A stretch of DNA of 39,700 nucleotides. It comes from Welwitschia mirabilis (Eukaryota > Gnetophyta > Gnetopsida > Welwitschiales). This document shows positions 33,160 through 39,700 of the stretch, in pieces (position 1 is the first letter of the stretch; each line of letters starts with the position of its first letter). The translations under genes and the position numbers were made by a program. The stretch spans positions 103,595,598 through 103,635,297 of the forward strand of contig JBOZIK010000001.1 of NCBI GenBank assembly GCA_051453625.1, in the 5' to 3' direction. Below the pieces are notes generated by a model that searched no databases, was not told the DNA's origin, and saw only the letters and a program-made list of their open reading frames with translations.

Positions 33160-33259
33160 NNNNNNNNNNNNNNNNNNNNNNNNNNNNNNNNNNNNNNNNN
33201 NNNNNNNNNNNNNNNNNNNNNNNNNNNNNNNNNNNNNNNNNNNNNNNNNNNNNNNNNNN

Positions 33260-33744
33260 TGGTATACCATCAGGAAAACTTTTAGAATTTATGATATCAA
33301 AATAAGGCATAGAAATTAATCCTGATAAGATCAAGGTAATTATAGATATGTCATCACCATGTAACTTGAAACAATTATGTAGTCTCTAAGCTAGACTACA
33401 AGTAACACGTTGATTTATTTCAACTCTAATAGATTGATGTAAATCATTTATGCATTTACATAAGAAAGACAACCAACTCAAGTGGGATGAAAACTATCAA
33501 AAGGCTTTTGATAGAATTAAGAAATATTTGACATGCACCCCTGTTCTAAGTCCACCTAAGCTTGATCGACCATTTTGCCTTTACTTAGCATATACATCAT
33601 CATCAATTGGTGTAATGATATTTCAACATGATGAGTTATATCGAGATCACCCAATTTATTACATCAGTAAAACACTACATCAATATGAGAGAAATTATAC
33701 TAAAGCAGAAAAGGCATGTTTGAGTTTAGTTTTGCTTCACAAAA
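33260..33744 (+). pseudogene. RT end and first RNase H domain, copy 2
   Basis: Repeats 32691-33159 after the 100-N gap 33160-33259, about 95% identical, and reads 27 bases further (LVLLHK) before the 624-N gap. DRIKKYL replaces NRIKKYL. Position between gaps argues for an unmerged overlap rather than a real tandem duplication. Confidence 0.75.
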
Positions 33745-34368
33745 NNNNNNNNNNNNNNNNNNNNNNNNNNNNNNNNNNNNNNNNNNNNNNNNNNNNNNNN
33801 NNNNNNNNNNNNNNNNNNNNNNNNNNNNNNNNNNNNNNNNNNNNNNNNNNNNNNNNNNNNNNNNNNNNNNNNNNNNNNNNNNNNNNNNNNNNNNNNNNNN
33901 NNNNNNNNNNNNNNNNNNNNNNNNNNNNNNNNNNNNNNNNNNNNNNNNNNNNNNNNNNNNNNNNNNNNNNNNNNNNNNNNNNNNNNNNNNNNNNNNNNNN
34001 NNNNNNNNNNNNNNNNNNNNNNNNNNNNNNNNNNNNNNNNNNNNNNNNNNNNNNNNNNNNNNNNNNNNNNNNNNNNNNNNNNNNNNNNNNNNNNNNNNNN
34101 NNNNNNNNNNNNNNNNNNNNNNNNNNNNNNNNNNNNNNNNNNNNNNNNNNNNNNNNNNNNNNNNNNNNNNNNNNNNNNNNNNNNNNNNNNNNNNNNNNNN
34201 NNNNNNNNNNNNNNNNNNNNNNNNNNNNNNNNNNNNNNNNNNNNNNNNNNNNNNNNNNNNNNNNNNNNNNNNNNNNNNNNNNNNNNNNNNNNNNNNNNNN
34301 NNNNNNNNNNNNNNNNNNNNNNNNNNNNNNNNNNNNNNNNNNNNNNNNNNNNNNNNNNNNNNNNNNNN
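33745..34368. other. Assembly gap of 624 N
   Basis: No sequence. Frames across it are empty. To judge from the diverged copy at 34894-35520, only about 100 bases should be missing here. Confidence 0.99.
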
Positions 34369-34793
34369 AATTCTTGTTGAATTCAACCTAGAATTTCAAT
34401 CTCGAAAATCAGTCAAGGGAAAGTGTATAGCCAAACACATGGAAGATCTACCAATAAAAGATAAAGGTGAAACCTCAAGTAAATCTGAATAATTCCCTGA
34501 TGAAGAAATTTATATTATTGAAATGAAAAAGAATTGGAATGCATTGATGTTTTTCGATGGCACATATAACCAAAGTAGTGGATTTGCAAGAGTAGTCTTC
34601 TTTCTCAACAACAAAACAAGCTTGTCATTCTCTTTTAAACTAAATTTTTACTACACAAATAACATTACTGAATATGAGGATTTAACAAGAGTAACCATGC
34701 TCACTATTTAAGCATGTTTCAAGAAATTATGCATTTTTGGTTACTCACAATTAGTTGTCAACGATGTCTTAGGTAAGTACAAAGCTAGATTAG
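34369..34793 (+). pseudogene. Link and second RNase H-like domain, copy A
   Basis: After FNLEFQSRKSVKGKCIAKHM and a link comes WNALMFFDGTYNQSSGFARV (34535), then KLNFYYTNNITEYEDL and GYSQLVVNDVLGKY. This matches the plant RNase HI-like domain with D-G-[AS] start, the N-N-x-[AT]-E-Y-x-A helix and the D-S-x-L-V-x-x-Q block. Here the Asp of D-S is Tyr (GYSQLV), so activity is lost. A stop lies at 34709-34711. A second RNase H of this kind defines the Tat lineage. Confidence 0.75.
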
Positions 34794-34893
34794 NNNNNNN
34801 NNNNNNNNNNNNNNNNNNNNNNNNNNNNNNNNNNNNNNNNNNNNNNNNNNNNNNNNNNNNNNNNNNNNNNNNNNNNNNNNNNNNNNNNNNNNN

Positions 34894-35905
34894 AGGTAGA
34901 CTACAAAAAATATGTTAATTTATTTTAAATTTGATAGATTAATGTGAACCATTTACGCATTTACTCAAGAAAGAAAGCCACTTTAAGAGGGACAAAAATT
35001 ATCAAAAGGCATTTGATATAATTATGAAATATTTGATATCTACTCCTGTTTTAAGTCTACCTAATCTTGATCAACCATTCTAACTTTACTTAGAATATAT
35101 ATTATCATTATTTAGTACAATGATCTTTCAATGTAATGAATTACATCGAGATTACTCAATTTATTACATCAGTAGGATACTACATCAATATGAGAAAAAT
35201 TACACTAAAGCAGAAAAGACATGTTTGAGTTTAGTTCTTGCTTCATAAAAGTTTCATCACTATATGATGATAAATAACATAATTATGGTTAATAATTAGA
35301 ATTTGCTTAAACATCTACTTGAAAAATCTACTAGTAGCACACATTTAACAAAGTAGGTATCGATTCTCACTAAATCCAACTTAGAATTTCAATCTCAAAA
35401 ATTAGTCAAGGGAAAGTGCATAGTCTAACAAATGGTAGATCTACCAATAGAAACTCAAGATAAAACCTTAAGTAAATCTAAATAATTCTTGATGAATAAA
35501 TTCATGTTGTTGAAATGAAAAAGAATTGGAATGCATTGATGTTTTTTGATGGTGCATATAATCAAAATGGTGGATTTGAAGGAGTGGTCTTCTTCCTCAA
35601 TAATAAAAATAGCTTACCATTCTCTTTTAAGATAAATTTTCATTGCATAAATAACATTATTGAATACAAGGCTTTGATAAGATAAATCATGTTAGCCATT
35701 CAAGTAAGTTTCAAGAAATTATGCATTTTTGGTGACTTACAACTAATCATTAACCAAGTCTTAGTAAATATGAAGCTAAATCGAGAATATTAGGTGCATA
35801 CCTTAGAATAGTAAGAAAGCTTCTTACATTATTTAAGGCATGTGAAATTATAGCTATTCCTAGAAATGATAATCAATTTGCAGATTATCTTGCAAACTTT
35901 ACTAA
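34894..35905 (+). pseudogene. First and second RNase H domains, copy B (diverged)
   Basis: After the 100-N gap the sequence jumps back to the first RNase H (KYLISTPVLSLPNLDQPF at about 35020, HQYEKNYTKAEKTCLSLVL at 35190), crosses the link (about 35380), and gives WNALMFFDGAYNQNGGFEGV (35529), FKKLCIFGDLQLIINQ, and an end with IAIPRNDNQFADYLANF. It differs from copies 1 and A at roughly one position in five to six, too much for a simple overlap. It is continuous with the integrase, so this copy and the RT upstream may come from different insertions. Confidence 0.75.
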
Positions 35906-36179
35906 AATATTTTTAGAGATTCATCCCTTAAAGAGTATGTCACATGCATGGGCATCAGTCAAAATTTCCTTGATGACCATCAAATGATTGCTTATCTAGA
36001 GCTATCATGAGATGAGATAATTCAATTAATAAAAGATCCTAAAGCAAAAGATGAGTGGTATGATACTTTACTAGACTACGTCACTAATTAAAGGCTACCT
36101 GAAAATCTCTTTTCATTACAGAAGCGAAAATTCAGGGATCAAGCAATGCATTTTACCATAATTCAAGGTTAATTATATA

Positions 36180-37390
36180 AGAAGTTAAATGAAGGTATTC
36201 TATTAAGATGTCTAAAATCAAGCAAAGATGCTTATGTCCTAAAAGAAACCCATGCTGGACTATGTGGTACCCACCATGGGGCAAAATCACTATTGGATCA
36301 TGTGTTACAGTTTGATAATTTTTAGAAAATAATGAACAATGATTATTTCAAGATAGTCAAAACATGTCATACTTGTCAGATATTTTCATCAAGAATACAT
36401 CAACAGCCTACTGAGCTTTTTTCTTCTAATCAAATTTGGATTTTTAGAAAATGGAGAATGGATTTAATCAGTCCTATTATGCTTGTCTCATTAGGACAAT
36501 ATGCATTCATCCTTACTGCAATAAAATGCTTTTTAAATGGGTCGAAGTAGTTCCATTATGGTAAAAAAACATCAAAGTAAATTTAAAATTTCATTTTTGA
36601 TCACATCATTGCTAGATTTGTCATATCTTATGTCATTATCACTAATAATGGTCCATAATTTAAATCATCAGAATTGAAAAATTTCTTGAGCAAATTTGGG
36701 ATAAAACACTCTTTTTCGACACCACATTATTCTAAAGCAAATGGACAAGCTAAATCTACAAATAAGTTGATCATAAATTATCTCAAGAAAGTCTTACAGA
36801 GGAATACGAATTTATGGCATGAGAAATTGTCTTGAGCATTATGGACTTACCGTACTACAATAAAAACCACTATAGGGACAACACCATTTCAACTCATCTA
36901 TGGTACTAAAGTAANNNNNNNNNNNNNNNNNNNNNNNNNNNNNNNNNNNNNNNNNNNNNNNNNNNNNNNNNNNNNNNNNNNNNNNNNNNNNNNNNNNNNN
37001 NNNNNNNNNNNNNNCTATGGTACTAAAGTAATCTTACCCACTCAAAGTCAGATTTCCCCATTAAAAATGCTAGTTAAGGACCTAGAATTATCTAATACGA
37101 AAAAGAAAATGCAACTTGCATAACTTGAAACTTTAGATGAAAAATGAATAAAAGCCTTGTAACAAACTAAACTTTAATAGAAGTGAATAAGTAATGCATA
37201 TAATAAACGTATGAATCCAAGATTTTATGATGTAGGAAACTTAGTGTTGAAAGCGAACTTAACTAAAAAGACTTTAAATTTTTCACCTAATTAGTTAGGA
37301 CCATTTGTGAACTCACAGAAGTTCAATAAGAGAACATACAAACTAAGGAGTTTAACTAGTATTAAAGAGAGTGAACTAATAAATTCACTA
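36180..37390 (+). pseudogene. Integrase of the Tat-like element, catalytic residues lost
   Basis: N-terminal zinc site: ETHAGLCGTHHGAKSL (36248) and CHTCQ (36367), the H-H-C-C pattern. Core: MDLISPI (about 36460) with the first Asp, then TNNGP at 36641-36655 where the family has T-D-N-G, and NGQAKSTNK (36743) where it has N-G-Q-[AV]-E. The second Asp is Asn and the Glu is Lys, separated by exactly 35 residues. Then TTPFQLIYGTKV, cut by the gap 36915-37014, and remnants of the C-terminal domain (FYDVGNLVLK-like, LTSIKESELINSL). Ends about 37390. Confidence 0.85.
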
Positions 37391-37601
37391 TAAATTTGAC
37401 CTTATTTTCATTAAGATAAATTTCAAAAACAAAACATATCATTTTGTTTCATATTGCAATTTATTTATTTTCATCTTTTCATTAATAAGTTTTCACAATT
37501 TCTCATGTATATATACATTGGCTCTCATGCAAAACAACATAGGCCTTTTTCTTGCATTCCACAAAGTCTACATTTTAGTTTCTGTATTTAAAGTTTAGAC
37601 T

Positions 37602-37776
37602 ATGGCTGACGATTATCCTTTACCCTTTCCTCCTTTCTATCGAAGGGCGCATACCATTTTTACACCAAGTACAATGCCAACATGGGATAGCACCATACTT
37701 TGCTATAATTAATGTTCCATTCCATGAAGCCCCAGTAATGGAAGAAGACAATGATGAAATATATCGCATCGATTGA
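37602..37776 (+). pseudogene. Small accessory ORF after integrase, one frameshift
   Basis: ATG 37602 opens MADDYPLPFPPFYRRAHTIF and continues with TPSTMPTWDSTILCYN to a stop. The next frame then continues, from about 37698, as INVPFHEAPVMEEDNDEIYR to TGA at 37774-37776. Together about 57 codons, acidic at both ends and Pro-rich. It retains several CpGs, unlike the neighbouring integrase. I know no family for it. It could be an element accessory gene, the end of a spliced product, or a host fragment. Position just after integrase and before a purine run suits an element gene. Confidence 0.35.
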
Positions 37777-38028
37777 TGCTATAACTTATCTAGTCCTTTC
37801 TTGACTATGATTCACATACCTGCATGAGCCTTCTTATTCTACTTACTTGTATATCATCATCATCGTCTCACTAAACAGTAGTGGATACATGTTCCCGTCT
37901 GTCATGCATTTCATCACCTCCTTCATCCATTACTACTACCATATTTACTCCATTTTGTTTATACCCACTATTTCACTATTTCGCCATACCCATGTTACAC
38001 TTCTGAACCTCTCATTTTTTTCTTGTTT

Positions 38029-38088
38029 TAAAAATAAAGAAAAAAGAGAGAAAAAGAAAAAAGGAAAAAAAGAAAGAAAGAAATAAAA
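38029..38088 (+). other. Long purine run, polypurine tract candidate
   Basis: About 50 bases of almost only A and G (for example AAAGAGAGAAAAAGAAAAAA) lie 250 bases after the accessory ORF. Plus-strand synthesis in LTR elements starts from such a tract next to the 3' LTR. What follows does not match the LTR seen at 14977-16488, so the 3' LTR was not confirmed. Confidence 0.35.
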
Positions 38089-39700
38089 ATTTCCTTTCCA
38101 CTTCTTTTTTTGTACAGCCTATTACATACCTCCTTATAATAAGTTAACTTCTAAGTGACTAAGTCTTTATCTAGTATAAAAGTGTATTTTGGATGACTCC
38201 ATTGAGCTTCTTAATTTAGATGTAATGAAAACCTTAGGATTGATGGATAATAGTCAAAACTATATCAGTTAATAACTAATATGCTATTGGCATGATAGAA
38301 GCAACTGAGTAGAAAGTTCATCTTAATTAAGAGATGTAATTTCCCTTCACCTTTAGCTAAATGACTCCTTAGCATCGTTTCTTGGTTAAGACCNNNNNNN
38401 NNNNNNNNNNNNNNNNNNNNNNNNNNNNNNNNNNNNNNNNNNNNNNNNNNNNNNNNNNNNNNNNNNNNNNNNNNNNNNNNNNNNNNNNNNNNNTTTATTC
38501 AATTGTCTATTCATTTGATTTTGTGTTAAATTACATTCGAGTTTCATCAAAGTAGTTCTCTACTTTGGGCCTTTTATAGTGGTAAAATTGGATTTCACCT
38601 AATTGTAAGACATTCCCATGTCTATAACCTCTAGTTTCTTAAGTTATTCAGTATTCACATCAACTGTGTCAAATCTGATGCTTATCTTCAGCTATGAGAT
38701 TTATAATTTATTATTCTAATAATCAAGCAATGTTCAAAAATAAGAAGAGAATCCAAGCCAATTGGTCCAAAAAAAAATAAAGAAAATAAAAGAATAAAAA
38801 AGAAAAAAAACATCATAATGTTTTACCACAAGTACAGTGAACTAAATATTCCTGAGAGGAGGCTTTGGTAGTGTCATATGGTAGCTATGGGAGCTCCACT
38901 AGGATGTCAGTTGGTCACGATCTGGCTTTGGTTTGCAGATCCTTATATTCTTGGCAGTGGTTTCACTTCTCTCATTATNNNNNNNNNNNNNNNNNNNNNN
39001 NNNNNNNNNNNNNNNNNNNNNNNNNNNNNNNNNNNNNNNNNNNNNNNNNNNNNNNNNNNNNNNNNNNNNNNNNNNNNNNNNNNNNNNNNNNNNNNNNNNN
39101 NNNNNNNNNNNNNNNNNNNNNNNNNNNNNNNNNNNNNNNNNNNNNNNNNNNNNNNNNNNNNNNNNNNNNNNNNNNNNNNNNNNNNNNNNNNNNNNNNNNN
39201 NNNNNNNNNNNNNNNNNNNNNNNNNNNNNNNNNNNNNNNNNNNNNNNNNNNNNNNNNNNNNNNNNNNNNNNNNNTTCTAGGTTGGCATTTAGAGGTGTAT
39301 AAATCAATCTTCTTTGTGCCTTATTTGTCCATCTTCACCTAATATTTTCTTGGTATTTATGATTAATTACCTCAAAGTCATTGTTGCATTTACTCTTTCC
39401 TACTTGAGGTTAATCCCACTTTCTAGTTAACTTATTATCTATTGGTATTCCTCCCTTCCACTACTCCATTTACCATCTTGTAACATGATGAAAATCTATT
39501 TTCCAATACCATTGACTTTCACCCCTTTTGCCTTGTTTACCATTCTCCTATATTCTAGCTTTCTTTATCCATTTTCATAATTGTGGTCAAATGTTAATCA
39601 TCGCTCCTCGTCTCTCATTTTTTACATTTATTGCTACTTCTATTTCTTAATATCTTATCATCTCATTCATTACTTGTGTTATTCTCCCATATTTTCCAAA
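38089..39700. other. No gene recognised; two gaps
   Basis: AT-rich sequence with a 100-N gap at 38394-38493 and a 296-N gap at 38979-39274. The flanks of these gaps are not repeated, unlike the others. A short patch of more even composition (38857-38978) lies before the second gap, but its frames resemble nothing I know. Confidence 0.45.

Larger units (their letters stand above)
25492..37400 (+). mobile_element. Large decayed Ty3/gypsy element, Tat/Ogre-like, plus strand
   Basis: Domains in order: LTR end, primer-site candidate, gag (25838-28734), protease (29668-30000), a non-coding spacer (30262-30998), RT (31900-32850), RNase H (from 32882), a second RNase H-like domain (from 34523), integrase (36180-37380), then a small extra ORF (37602). 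Two RNase H domains ahead of integrase, and a spacer between protease and RT, are features I associate with the Tat/Ogre lineage. Stops are spread through all frames. Nine N gaps cut it, most with repeated flanks, so its true length is uncertain. No 3' LTR was recognised before the window ends. Confidence 0.8.

Noticed and set aside
38865-39342. Several overlapping frames of 110-154 codons around the 296-N gap
   Set aside because: Most of each frame is N; the known residues match no family and the frames begin at different codons.

Overview
The window looks like nuclear DNA from a seed plant with a large, repeat-filled genome; a gymnosperm is plausible but not proven. It is strongly AT-rich and holds one intact gene in almost 40 kb. 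The rest is mostly old LTR retrotransposons whose reading frames are full of stops, frameshifts and lost catalytic residues. Fourteen runs of N interrupt it. Ten are exactly 100 bases (unknown-size gaps). Four have other lengths: 590, 608, 624 and 296.

Layout. 1-2037: unidentified repeat, present twice on either side of a gap. 2040-5000, minus strand: decayed Ty3/gypsy element resembling the Athila lineage (gag, zinc knuckle, protease, RT, start of RNase H). 5.0-11.1 kb: no gene recognised, with a doubtful LINE-like fragment at 9.9-10.5 kb. 11.16-12.4 kb: a CpG-retaining stretch upstream of the only convincing gene. 12459-13505, plus strand: an intronless, intact BYPASS1 (BPS1)/ROH1-like gene of 348 codons. 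14977-16488, plus strand: a probable solo LTR with a TG...CA end pair and a near-perfect 5-bp target duplication. About 17.0-21.45 kb, minus strand: decayed Ty1/copia element (gag, integrase, RT). 21.5-25.3 kb: no gene, microsatellites. 25.49-37.4 kb and beyond, plus strand: a large decayed Ty3/gypsy element of the Tat/Ogre type. It has the LTR end, a primer-site candidate, gag, protease, a non-coding spacer ending in a good 3' splice site, RT, two RNase H domains, integrase, and a small extra ORF. 38.1-39.7 kb: nothing recognised.

The BPS1-like gene is the only likely functional protein gene. The solo LTR at 15-16.5 kb and the LTR fragment at 25.5 kb belong to the same family, so that family inserted at least twice here. 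Its LTR carries a dense array of AGTCAA hexamers, the complement of the W-box TTGACT, plus a perfect TGACGTCA site and a G-box. The Tat-like element lost two integrase catalytic residues, each by a change explained by one G-to-A transition.

Most gaps inside the Tat-like element have the same sequence on both sides, 85-100% identical. Apparent domain duplications there (gag pieces, RNase H in three copies) are more likely scaffolding artefacts or merged repeat copies than real biology. I found no convincing new cellular system. The most interesting leads are the LTR regulatory array, the putative intron of the Tat-like element, and the accessory ORF after its integrase.
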